A stretch of 64,000 nucleotides of DNA from NCBI GenBank assembly GCA_030549775.1, contig CM060175.1, forward strand, positions 12,794,455 through 12,858,454, written 5' to 3'. Of this stretch, positions 1-9,773 are shown piece by piece. Under the pieces are notes generated by a model that did no database searches, was not told where the DNA came from, and saw only the letters and a program-made list of their open reading frames with translations. The translations under genes were made by a program, and so were the position numbers. Numbering within the stretch: the stretch's first letter is position 1; the number at the start of each line of letters is the position of its first letter. This DNA comes from Tamarix chinensis. Lineage: Eukaryota > Streptophyta > Magnoliopsida > Caryophyllales > Tamaricaceae.

Positions 1-481
1 GAGTTTACAGTAGGAAGTTGGGTATTTGTGAAACTAAAACCATAAACGCCTCAATGAGAAGTTGGCTCTGAGGTATTTTGGTCCATACCAAGCGGAGGCC
101 AGGGTTGGGAAGGTGGCGTATCGCCTTAAGTTATCGGATAATGCCTCCATACACCCTGTTTTTCATATGTCCTTGCTCAGGGAAGCAGTGGGTGAAGGAA
201 GTCAGACCCAACCTTTTACCCCTGTTTTAACCTCTGATATGGAATGGAAGGTTGAACTTGAAGTTGTCCTAGATTTGCGCTACAATTCCAAGGGGATACT
301 GGAAGTTCTGATTAGGTGGAAAGGGTTGTCGAAGTTTGAAGCGTCTTGGGAGGAATTTGATCTCATTAATCGGCAGTTCCCTGAGTTTCACCTTGAGGAC
401 AAGGTGAAGGTTCGAGGGGGGAGTAATGATAGACCCATAATCAAATATACCTATGTTAGGAGGGATAAAAGGATTGGGTGA
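1..481 (+). pseudogene. Ty3/gypsy chromovirus pol, 3' end (integrase C-terminus and chromodomain)
   Basis: This is the last part of a gypsy polyprotein, cut by the window edge. The first 42 bases read EFTVGSWVFVKLKP in one frame; from about base 47 the reading moves to another frame as RLNEKLALRYFGPYQ, so a 1-2 base indel at about 43-46 breaks the gene. FGPY is the GPY/F module of the integrase C-terminus. About 60 residues later a chromodomain follows (EVVLDLRYNSKG, then IRWKG and SWEE), which defines chromoviruses and targets integration to chromatin. The frame ends at the TGA at 479-481. The family assignment is firm; the lineage within chromoviruses is not resolved. Confidence 0.85.
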
Positions 482-648
482 TTGGGTTATGGAAGGGGTT
501 TTTTCTATCTTTTTAGCAGAGTAGGTGGTTATGAGAGTCTGCTAGGATTTGCTTGCTGAGTCATCTTTTTTCTGTTAATTGCGTCTTGAGTCGTTGGAGT
601 CTTTTTATTTAAGGGAAGGGAAGAGAACGGGGAAGAGGGGGGGGGGAA
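482..648 (+). other. gypsy 3' untranslated region with polypurine tract
   Basis: Non-coding sequence between the pol stop and the presumed 3' LTR. It ends in a long purine run at about 611-648, rich in A and G and closing with ten or more consecutive G residues. Such a tract is the primer for plus-strand DNA synthesis and directly precedes a 3' LTR. Confidence 0.6.
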
Positions 649-821
649 TGAGTCGATTGTAAGAAGGAGGGGCCAGAACCTCGAATGTCTGGCAACACTA
701 TATTCACTAATACTCTCATTTTTCCTTTCCCATCTCTATTTCTTTTTATCTGTTGCTAAGTTCCATTACTTAATAACTGAGTGTGGTGAGTATTGGCTGA
801 GAACTACCTAAACTGCTACCA
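649..821 (+). repeat. probable short 3' LTR of the gypsy element
   Basis: The segment starts with TG immediately after the polypurine tract and can be read to a CA at 820-821, just before copia coding sequence resumes at 822. The 5' LTR lies outside the window, so the ends cannot be proved by comparison. The position between a gypsy tail and interrupted copia integrase suggests that the gypsy element inserted into the copia element. Confidence 0.45.
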
Positions 822-2540
822 GTGTGGGGGTGTTTAGCTAAGGTTGGTTTACCGGACTTTAGGAGAACTAGCGTGGGAACAAAAACTTTTGACTGTGCAT
901 TTATTCGATATGCTCAGAACAGTGCTGCATATAGATTTTTGTGTTTGAATGATTATTTTATTTGTGAATCTAGAAATGCAGAATTTTTTGAGAATGTGTT
1001 TCCCATGAAAAAGGATGCATGTGACTTTGCTAGTTCTTCTAATGCTTCTTCAGTGCCTTTGTCTTTGCCACCCTCTTCTAGCGTTGAAAGTAATGATGTG
1101 AATGAGCCTAGGAGAAGTAAAAGATGAAGGATTGAAACTAGCTTTGGACCTAATTTTGTTACTACTTTTCTAGTTGAACAAAATGATATTGATATGATAA
1201 ATATGAACTTTGTGTCTGCTTATCTAATTGAGGAGGATCCTAAATCATATAAGGAAGCTGTAACTTCTGTGAATGCTAGTTTCTAAAAAGAAGCAATTAA
1301 AAATAAGTTAGAATCCATTATGTCCAATCACACATGGGATTTGGTTGATTTACCTAAATATTGTAAGGCAATTAAATGTAAATAGATCTTTAAAAAGAAA
1401 TCGAGAACTAATGGGACTATAAATAAGTTTAAGGCTAGATTGGTGGCTGTAGGCTACAAGCAAAAGAAAGTCGTTAACTTTTTCGATACTTATTCTCCCG
1501 TGACTAAGATTGCCACGATCCGCTCTTTGGTTGCCTTAGCAACTATGAGCTATCCATGGACTTGTATTCCATCAAATGGATGTAACAATAGCCTTTCTAA
1601 ATGGGTGACCCGAAACAGGAGATCTATGTAAGCAGCCTAAGGGTTGTGAGGTTCAAGGTCAAGAGAACAAAGTTTGTAGATTGAGAAAGTCATTATATGA
1701 CCTTAAATAAGCTCCTAAATAATAGTATGAAAAGTTTGACCGGAACTTAGTGAGCAATGGTTATGTAGTAAATGCATCTAATTCATGTGTTTATTCCAAA
1801 ATTATTGGACATGAATGTGTGATAATCTGCTTGTACGTGGATGATATGTTGATTCTTGACACTAGTGTGACTGTGATTGGTAAGATCAAATTGTTTTTAT
1901 CTTCTCATTTTGAAATGAAAGATTTAGGAGAAGTTGATGTGATTCTTGGTATTAAAATGAGAAAATCCGAGAATGGCTTTTCCTTGAGTCAGTCACATTA
2001 TGTTGATAAGATACTAGAAAAATTTGATTGTCGAGATGAAATGCCTGTGAAAACTCCTTATGATCCTAGCATACATTTGAAAAATAACCTAGGTGCTAGT
2101 GTATCTCAAGCAGAATATGCTAAAATCATAGGTAGTATGATGTTCCTTATGAATTATATTAGACTTGACATAGCCTATGCTGTGAGTAAATTAAGCAGGT
2201 ATACTCACAATCCAAGTAGTGATCACTGGACTGCCCTTTGTCGTTTGCTTAGAATTCTTAAGGGTACTAAGGATTGGGGCTTGCATTTCTATAAATATCC
2301 TACTGTGTTAGAGGGATTTATAGATACCAACTAGATTTCTGATAATGATGAAGTCAGTTTATGTATTTATTTTAGGAGGAGGAGTTGTGTCGTGGAAGTC
2401 TTCCAAGTAGACTTGCATAGCTCGCTTTACCATGGAGTCTGAGTTTATTGCCCTTGAATAAGTAGGTCAAGAGGCAGAGTGGTTGAGGGACTTGTTAGTT
2501 GATGTACCTTTGTGGAGGAAACCATGTGTATCGGTGCTTG
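822..2540 (+). pseudogene. Ty1/copia pol (integrase C-terminus, reverse transcriptase, RNase H), Tork-like, degraded
   Basis: The order of readable pieces is the end of integrase (VWGCLAKVGLPDF and YAQNSAAYRFL), an RT start (WDLVDLP, then KARLVAVGYKQ), the RT catalytic box CLYVDDMLI at about 1830, ILGIKM at about 1950, [26 protein letters not shown] at about 2130-2210 split over two motifs, then RNase H (VLEGFID, SWKSSKQT and MESEFIAL with substitutions) to about 2520. Stops and frame changes occur at about 1125, 1286, 1383, 1590-1710 and 2333, so no protein can be made. The residues around [12 protein letters not shown] resemble the Tork lineage. The element is interrupted at 2540 by a second copia element. 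Confidence 0.85.
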
Positions 2541-2684
2541 AAATTAGACATAGCTAAAACTGAATATATAAGGAGTTAGGAAGTTAGATTGTTTTCTGTA
2601 ATTAGCAAAAGTCTGTTAGCTATGTTGTATATAAGTCACAAATCATGGCTTATTTTGTAATACACATAAAAACAGAGTTAATAA

Positions 2685-2715
<31 letters not shown>

Positions 2716-2752
2716 CATGTCTTCTACAATATTCTTTTCATATCTAATAACA
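2541..2752 (+). repeat. 5' LTR of rearranged copia element
   Basis: About 212 bp, ending in TAATAACA. Its first about 55 bases and last about 35 bases align with the 3' LTR at 5091-5192, and most differences are C/T or G/A transitions. It contains a (CTT)n run at about 2690-2715 that the other LTR lacks. The exact first base is uncertain by 1-2 bases. Confidence 0.75.
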
Positions 2753-2765
2753 TGGTATCAGAGGC
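2753..2765 (+). other. Primer-binding site, initiator-methionine tRNA type
   Basis: TGGTATCAGAGGC directly follows the 5' LTR. Most plant copia elements have TGGTATCAGAGC here, complementary to the 3' end or half-molecule of initiator tRNA-Met. The single extra G is the only difference. Confidence 0.8.
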
Positions 2766-2789
2766 CATTCTGTACATGTCACTTCAACA

Positions 2790-4362
2790 GGGTCTGTTCA
2801 ATTGAATGATATCACTCTCACCAATGTTCTATACGTTTCTCCCTTTAAATACAATCTAATTTATTTTGAGCAAGTTACTGCATCAATCACCTAATTCCAT
2901 TTCATTCACTGATAATATATGCTACTTGCAGGGCCCTTTACTGAACAGGCCTGTGGTTCTTGGTGAGATCCATAATGGTCTGTATCTGTTGCATCACAAT
3001 ATTCAAGAGAAACAGCAAGTCCCTATTTCAATTCCTTCATCTGTTCACAATTCCTTTGTATCTACTATAGATAATTGTAATAGTTGGCATATTAAACTAG
3101 GCCATGTACCCTATGAAAAATTACAAACTCTCAATGTTCTGTCATCTAAGTGTAATAAAAATTCCATTGTTTAATGTACTATTTGCAATCAGGCAAAACA
3201 ACATCATCTATCTTTTCCTCAAAGTACAATACATACCAAGTCTCCCTTTGATTTACTTCACATAGATGTATGGGGACCATATCATATTTTTACCCACAAT
3301 GGCTACAAGCATTTCCTTACCATAGTAGATGATTTCACTAGACATACATGGACTCATTTACTAAGTACAAAAAGCAATGCCTTCATTGTCATTAAAGCTT
3401 TCATTGCCATGATTCAAACATAGTTTCATACAACTATAAAAATTATTAGAACCGACAATGCTTTTGAACAAGGATCTAGCAAAGAAACCTCCTCATATTT
3501 TACATCTTTTGGCATTTTACACCAAACATCTTGTGCCTATACTCCACAACAAAATGGAGTAGTTGAAAGAAAACATAGACATATCTTAGAAGTGGCACGA
3601 GCATTTTTCTTTCAATCTAAAGATCCACCTAAATTTTGGGGTGAATGTATTCTTCATGCTGCTTATATCATAAATCGTCTACCCACAAAAGTCCTCTAAC
3701 ACAAAACACCACATGAAAAACTTTTTTGGCATACCCCCTGATTTTTCTTTCCTTCATCCCTTTGGTTGTTTATGTTATGTCTCTACTTCTCCTAAACCAT
3801 TTGATAAATTTTCCCCAAGAGTTCACCCTTGTATTTTTCTGGGATACCCCATTGGCAAGAAAGCTTATAAAGTTTTCAATCTCACCACTCAAAAACCACA
3901 AATATCCAGAGATGCTATCTTCTACGACCACCATTTTCCTTATGAAGACAGTGCTTATCACACCACATCCGACCATTATTATCCTTTCCCCATCACTGGC
4001 AGTTTGCCTTCTGACTCTATACCTTCTACTCTACCTTTTACAGCCCTACCCCATGAGCCCTCACCATCACATTCTATTTCACATACCTTACATACTTCTG
4101 TACCTACCATACCAGCTCCACAACATGTTCTTCCTTCACACAATAACTTACTTATGGCATTTAATCCAACTCTTAGAAGATCTACCTGCCACATCAAACC
4201 TCCCTCACATCTTCATGAGTATATATGTAATGCTGTTTTGCCCTCCGTTGACTCTCATTTTTGTCCTCATACACTCACTAATTCGTGCATTCTTCATTCC
4301 TCTATCATAAGTCATTATCATTCTGTTTCTACCCACCATCACACACATATTTCAGAGCCCTA
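2790..4362 (+). pseudogene. copia protease end, GAG-pre-integrase and integrase
   Basis: Starts with LNDITLTNVLYV, the end of the aspartic protease domain, only about 25 bases after the primer-binding site, so gag and most of protease are absent here. A HHCC zinc finger follows (WHIKLGH ... CTICNQAKQ, 3085-3195), then the integrase core: HIDVWGP (first Asp, about 3265), IIRTDNAF (second Asp, about 3455) and [11 protein letters not shown] (catalytic Glu, about 3565). The C-terminal part HPFGCLCYVS and FLGYPIGKKAYKVFN is at 3740-3880. Stops lie at about 3174, 3422 and 3699. A Pro/Ser/Thr/His-rich linker runs to 4362. Confidence 0.85.
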
Positions 4363-4363
4363 A

Positions 4364-4794
4364 AAATCCTTCCGCATTCATCAATTCAATTCATTCTTCA
4401 ACTCGATTCACATATTCAATTCATTTTTTTTGAAATTCGACTCATCTCTTCTCACCCATCTTATTTTCTTGAATTCTTTCTCACAAATTCAATTCATTCT
4501 TCCTTTTCTTGAATAAGATGGCACATCCGATTACAGAAGATGCACAATCAGTGAATGAAAATCACTCAAATGCTTTAATTGGCCCTTCTAATTCTCTCTA
4601 TCTCAGTACTTCAGATCATCTTGGAGCTATATTAATCTCAAAGAAGGTCGATGGTACTGGGTATCCATCTTGAAGAAGAGCTATGTTGATTGCCATTTTA
4701 GCCAAGAAGCAAGGCTTCATCAACGGTAAAATCCTAGAACCAGCAGAAACTAACCCTTCATATGAAGATTGGCATGCGTGTAACAACATGCCTA
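4364..4794 (+). pseudogene. copia 5' leader and gag N-terminus, misplaced downstream of integrase
   Basis: A pyrimidine-rich leader-like stretch with repeated AATTCAATTCATTC (4380-4510) leads to an ATG at 4518. The translation has the copia gag N-terminal features: SNSLYLSTSDHLGAILISKK, then YPS followed by a stop where a Trp codon is expected, then RRAMLIAILAKKQGFING. In normal copia elements this sequence follows the 5' LTR and precedes protease. Here it replaces reverse transcriptase. The stop at about 4671 (TGA for TGG) is consistent with a C-to-T type decay seen across the element. Confidence 0.75.
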
Positions 4795-5090
4795 TTTCAT
4801 AGCTTCTCGATGAACTTACCATTCCTAACATTACTCCTATTCTTGTTAAATGTGATAACCAAGCTGCAATTTACATTACTAAAAATCCTGTCTTTCATGA
4901 GAGCACAAACACATCAAACTTGATTGCCACTATGTTCGTGAACAACTTAATGCAGGCCTCATTTCCCTATCTTATGTTCCTATTGCATCTCAACTAGCAG
5001 ATGTCTTTACCAAGATTCTCAGTGGTAAAGATCATACATCTGTTCTTCCCAAGTTGGGAATGGTTTCCCCTCCTCCAGATTGCGGAGGGG
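4795..5090 (+). pseudogene. copia RNase H C-terminus and polypurine tract
   Basis: Translates as LLDELTIPNITPI, then KCDNQAAIYI, NPVFHE, LDCHYVREQL, GLISLSYVP, and SQLADVFTK, the standard end of copia RNase H. The sequence HERTKHIE normally expected near 4905 is altered by a frame change. The 3' end TCCAGATTGCGGAGGGG (5074-5090) is the polypurine tract next to the 3' LTR. Confidence 0.85.
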
Positions 5091-5192
5091 TATTGGACGT
5101 CGCTGAAATTGAACATATAAGGAGTTAGGAAGTTAGATTGTTTTCTGCTGCTGCTGCTGTCTTCTACGATATTCTTTTCATATCTAATAACA
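5091..5192 (+). repeat. 3' LTR of rearranged copia element, internally deleted
   Basis: 102 bp, beginning TATTGGACG and ending TAATAACA. Compared with the 212-bp 5' LTR it lacks about 110 bases in the middle; at the junction there is a (CTG)5-like run (5146-5160) in place of the (CTT)n run of the 5' LTR. Confidence 0.75.
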
Positions 5193-5553
5193 GTTTGGTG
5201 GTGCTTGTGAGACGCACTTAGTGGATTCACCTAGGTGAGTGTGAAGGTGGGTTACCTTCTATGAAAGATTGAGGTCGTCTTTCTAGAGCACTCATGATTA
5301 CCCAAGGTATGCGCATGGCCATTAAGAGTGCTTGTGTTATTATCACGGAATTTGTAAAATTTAAGGTAAGACGTGTGTTGTGGGGGTCTTAATCAAAGTC
5401 TAGGTAGTTCAAGATTCGTTCACTCCCTAGATACGATTGTTGCCTCACTTCAATACATATCAATTCAATCTTTGTAACATTGATACTTAAGTGTTATTCC
5501 TTCTTTACCCAGGTCTTTTGTGATTTACTTATTGTTTGTCAATGGTGGAGGAT
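5193..5553 (+). other. 3' untranslated part of the first (Tork-like) copia element
   Basis: Follows the nested element and carries no readable coding sequence; the last part of RNase H expected here is missing. It ends with the purine-rich AATGGTGGAGGAT (5541-5553), a typical copia polypurine tract immediately before an LTR starting TGTTGG. Confidence 0.6.
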
Positions 5554-6252
5554 TGTTGGTGCAATGGCAGTCTAGCACTATTGCTGAGGCTGTTGTTGCC
5601 CTTTTGTTAATGTCCCACATTAGTGGGAATGAAGTTCTTTTATTAGCTTTTATATTCTACCACTTATGCTTGGTTTGAGTTAGTAAACTTGGGATGTTTT
5701 GTATGGTTGGTGGGTTAGACTGCTCACTCGTTCGGTTCGGGTTGGGTGTGAGTGATTTACTATTCAGACGGGCTAACTTTATTTTTTGTTGAAATTTTAA
5801 ATGGTTCTAGATTAGTATACTTGGTCTTCTACCATTGCATTTTTTATGCTCGGTTTTGAACTTCTTTACCAATCTTCAATCGTGTGAAGAGTGGAAAACT
5901 TTCCACTCTTCCACATATTTTTCCTATTTTAACCGAATATTCATATATTCTTTGTAGAGTTACAAAAAACTGAGTCTTGCATTTCGAAAACCCAACCTTG
6001 CTCCCTTTCATTTTCTACAAAATTTCTGGGCATTGTTCTATGGATCCATTCCTTCTATCTCGAGTGCACGAGATCGAAGGCGTTGTGTGAACCTTGGGAA
6101 TGAATCGGTCGTGAAGGGATTTGCACCGGCCAAATTTCACTTTGGGGCAAGGATAATTGATCACGCACAACATCAGAATTTGATAAGTATTATTTAAGGT
6201 TTCGATTCATTTAATCCGATTGCTGCGTATGCTTCTGTTATATTTACTAACA
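5554..6252 (+). repeat. probable 3' LTR of the Tork-like copia element
   Basis: Begins TGTTGGTGCAATGG after a polypurine tract and ends TTACTAACA at about 6252, roughly 700 bp. TCCCACATTAGTGGGAA at 5612-5628 is a motif often found early in Tork-type LTRs. A perfect 12-bp inverted repeat lies at 5886-5911. The 5' LTR and left target duplication are outside the readable part, so boundaries rest on motif and position only. Confidence 0.65.
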
Positions 6253-6404
6253 CATATAACCAGTCAGACTCACATTACAAAACAAGCACAAATAAAAAAG
6301 GAATGAACAGATAAAAACAATAATGACCCACAAGTCAATTGAGTAGACAAACTAAATGAAGAAGGATAAAAACATACGAAGTCGAAAATGAAATCTTTAC
6401 TTAC
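6253..6404 (-). other. start of intron 1 of the acyltransferase gene
   Basis: Read on the minus strand this begins with the splice donor GTAAGT (complement of 6399-6404) immediately after the exon, and continues without coding features to the copia LTR. The rest of the intron, or of the gene, is displaced to the left by the retrotransposon stack. Confidence 0.75.
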
Positions 6405-6706
6405 CAGCCAATCAAATACCCAAAAGCCAGGAAGAATGTGAGGATCCCACACTTCGCCCGAAACGCCACCATACAAGAATACCCGATTAACATAGAAACT
6501 AGAAAATGGAGATTTGACGAAAACCCAAATGAATAATAAGAAAGAAGCGCCCCAGTAAAAGCCGAATAAATGTGTTTAGGGGAAGCTCTAGGTACCAATC
6601 GCCAGAACAAGCTAACCGGTATAGTTGCAGTAAAGCAAAGGAGGAACCTGAGCACGGGCACGGACACCCCAATTGCAGCCGCCATGGACGACATATCGAG
6701 GTCCAT
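6405..6706 (-). CDS. LPCAT: Lysophospholipid acyltransferase (MBOAT family), exon 1 only
   Basis: This exon starts at an ATG (complement of 6704-6706) and encodes 100 codons plus two bases. The translation MDLDMSSMAAAIGVSV, then VLRFLLCF, ATIPVS, FGFSSNLHFLV and FGYLIG matches the N-terminus of plant LPLAT/LPCAT1 proteins (Arabidopsis At1g12640 type), integral ER membrane enzymes that reacylate lysophospholipids in the Lands cycle. Two or three hydrophobic segments are visible. The donor TG|GTAAGT leaves a phase-2 codon that, completed by C or T, gives the conserved Cys after LIG. The exon has no damage, although everything to its left is transposon. The catalytic His and Asn lie in later exons, outside the window or lost. 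The choice of start is supported by the family N-terminus and a CT-rich leader just upstream. Confidence 0.88.
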
Positions 6707-6905
6707 AGCTCTGGGTGTGACTCGGCGTCAGTTGACTGAGGCGGGAGCGAGTGAGGTTGAGGAGAAAGGAAGGGAGGGGATGGGAGTCTGATTTTTGGGA
6801 CTTTGAAGATGAAGGTGGCTCTGAACAGATAGGACAGGTTAGTTTATTACAAAGACGCGGGAGAAGCCATCTGCGGTTGGTTGATTGCCTGTACTTGCAC
6901 CGAAA
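6707..6905 (-). promoter_or_regulatory. 5' UTR and proximal promoter of the acyltransferase gene
   Basis: On the minus strand the bases before the ATG are a CT-rich leader (complement of the GGAGAAAGGAAGGGAGGGG-like tract at about 6760-6785), typical of plant 5' UTRs. The region is GC-richer than its surroundings and changes abruptly to AT-rich DNA near 6905. A TATA-like TATATACGTATAC lies at about 6920-6940, but no transcription start can be fixed. Confidence 0.5.
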
Positions 6906-8653
6906 ACGACATTTTTTTTAATGTATACGTATATACGTATAATTAAAATATTCTAATAACATATATTAGCCTAATACATGACTTTTTTAAAACTATTAAT
7001 CAATGTATAAAAAAATCTGCAAGAACATTCTAGGAAATTTACCTAAAAATAACAAGGACAAATTTGACTTGAATACCATAATATTTGACCTAATTCTATT
7101 AAGATACTATATATTTTAAATAATTTTATGTTCTATTTTAATATCATCTTATTAATATTTTTTTAGTTTTAAACTGCATAAACGATATATTTTTTAAATA
7201 TGAATTAATTATTTTTATTTTCTAGTTTTTCTTTAAAAAACAATATGGAAATGCTATAAAATTCTATAAAAATCTAAAGTTTTTTAATTTGTTTTTCAAA
7301 TATTTAGAATTTATTTAGTTTATATTTAAAATATATTGAATATTGGGGAAAATTATTTTAGTCATAAAAAAACTAAAAACATTAATAAATTGATGCTAAA
7401 ATAAAATAAAAACACATATTACCTAAATAAGATTGTTTAAAACATATGATACCTAAATAAAATTATGTTAAATGTTATGAGACTTAAGTGAAATTTATCA
7501 TAATAATAACAAAAAAAACTCAAATACTATGGGAGCATGACTCTATGAAAAATGCCAAAATTAAAAGAGCTTCGTAGCCCATAGCACCACAAAAATATTG
7601 TCCAGTCCCATCAACTTTCACTCAAACGAAACTTATTCATAATTTTATTAAGTTAACATAGTGTTGGTTTGTATGGGATGGATGTTTAATTCATACTCCT
7701 AGAAGCGAGATACATTCGATATGGCATCCACAGCTACATAATTAATACAACATGGTATTTTGAAAGATCATAATAATTACAAATTTTGAACTCATGCAAA
7801 TAACTGCAATAAAATCATAGTCTATGGAGTACTATACATGGCTAACATTTACAAATGTCAATTACAAATTTTTCAAAGGACCAAAATATATTACATTATT
7901 GTATAAAGGTAAATAAATCTTGACCATGATTCCTACCACGCCATTATATTTTTTTGGTGGTTTGTAACATTATTTTTTCGAGGTCAGTTGTCCCACCAAA
8001 TAATATCCGACCTGAATATTGAAGTATTATTCTTATTCAATAAAGTGTAATAAAGACCAAACCATAAGAAAATAGGTTAGTTTGAGGCAATAGTCTGTAC
8101 CATATAAACAAACCAATGAACATCATGTCCATCTTAAGTAAAGAATCTCTGAAATCCACATGAACAAGAAGATAAAAAAGATAATGAATTTTATGAGGAT
8201 ATTATGAACTGATCTTGGAGTTGTAAGTATTTAGAGACCCAAATTAATGTAAGGAAAGGAGCATAGTATCTTGTACGGAGGGAAAATAAGAAGAAAAAAA
8301 AGAGCACAAAGTAAGAGAAAATCTTGAAAGATAGAGAAAGGTAGGAATTATACCTTCCAAACATTAATGCAATGATTTGTTAACATTTTATACGCATTTT
8401 CAAGTGGAGAAAGTCAAAGAGAGAATAAAAATTAAAAATTGTTATTGTAATAGCTTGAATGTTTCCTAACCTAAATTTGTAGGTAATTGGTCTCTTAATT
8501 CCTTTAATTAACCCTTAATAATTAACAATTACTTAATAATTTACCCAAAACCCCTAACCCTCCTTTTCTCACGTAAATCCCCTCCTCTACCACCCTATTA
8601 CTATATCTCTTTGTTGGCTAAATCCTAACTAAACCAACTAAGTCAAACCCAAT
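6906..8653. other. AT-rich region without recognisable genes
   Basis: No coding sequence, LTR ends or MITE termini were recognised in 6906-8450. From about 8456 to 8653 the sequence becomes CT-rich and resembles the CT-rich island seen inside members of the TGTAACACCCC family, so it may be the flank of an older copy into which the LTR at 8654 inserted. Confidence 0.4.
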
Positions 8654-9504
8654 TGTAACACCTCCAATTTACTACTTAAAAAGTACATTTTATAGAAGTT
8701 TTAACATCAAAATAATAAGTGTTACCAACATACTTAGTATAAGTTTGATTCCTTTCTTTTCTTATGCCAAGTGATAAAGTTCAACACAAGTTAGATCCAA
8801 AACAAAGCAACATAAATAAAAGAAAATAATATAGATAAAAGTTACTGATAAATAGTCTCCGTACAACCACGAAAATTAAAATGCATCAAGGGACATAAAG
8901 GAACAAAAGAAAGTTGATTATGAAAAAAATTAGCACCTGAAGGTACAACATCGATTTGTCCTTACTCATAGACCCATAGATCCATTCCGAGAATTGGATC
9001 TCTTTCCAAGGACTCCACTTATCATTGACATTCTTATACTCTTCGTGTCACTCCATGGTCTTCATATAGTGATATGCAAATGTGGTATCAGTACGACTTC
9101 TTTATATTAAGTAAATCAAAGCACCTCATAAGAGGTAGCATGCTCGCATTGCACATAATCAGATAATAATACGAAAACACGCTCAAAACACAAAGCACAT
9201 GCCATAACAATATACAATAATCAGGGGATAATATATACTACATTAAATTCTCATGCTTATCAACCAGTCATACTTAACCAATCCACATCATCTCAATGTA
9301 TACAATAGCCATATCAAAACCCATGACCAAAACCAACTTATCAAAACAATTCCAAATTCCATGGTAGGGCACTGAGAAAGCTACTGAACCAACCCATTAA
9401 ACCAAGTAGCGTATAGAGGTAACTACAACACAACAACCACACCAATCCAGTTAAATTATAACCTAACAATTACTTCCCTTTTTAATTATTTGATAGGGAT
9501 ACAA

Positions 9505-9773
9505 CAGGGTCGGCCCTGACACTCAGGGGGCCCTAGGCTGAAAAAATATTATGGCCCTATATTTTATATGTGTATAAAATTTTTACTTAGATAAGGAATT
9601 GAACCTCTGACCTGCTTTAAAAAGGCTTTCTTATTCTTATTATCTAACCAACTATGCTAGCTTAGATAATTATTTTTATATTAGATTTCATTATATATAT
9701 ATAAATTTGGGGCCCATATTACTTGGGGGCCCTAGGCCCAGGCCTACTATTGCTATAGTGAGGGCCGACCCTG
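9505..9773. mobile_element. hAT-type MITE, 269 bp
   Basis: Terminal inverted repeats CAGGGTCGGCCCT and AGGGCCGACCCTG, with a second internal pair built on GGGGGCCCTAGG. An exact 8-bp duplication GGATACAA flanks it at 9497-9504 and 9774-9781. The CAGGG...CCCTG ends and 8-bp duplication are hallmarks of the hAT superfamily. No transposase is encoded. Confidence 0.9.

Larger units (their letters stand above)
2541..5192 (+). mobile_element. Internally rearranged Ty1/copia element (Ale/Retrofit-like), nested in the first copia
   Basis: The element is bounded by two related LTRs (about 2541-2752 and 5091-5192) with a primer-binding site after the first and a purine tract before the second. Flanking bases GCTTG (2536-2540) and GTTTG (5193-5197) fit a 5-bp target duplication with one C-to-T change. 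The internal order is abnormal: protease end, GAG-pre-integrase, integrase, then a gag start, then the end of RNase H. Reverse transcriptase is missing. It is a non-autonomous, dead derivative. Confidence 0.8.

Noticed and set aside
3726..4310. Second long frame overlapping the copia integrase linker
   Set aside because: Shadow frame of the integrase C-terminal linker; hydrophobic composition results from CT-rich codons read out of frame.
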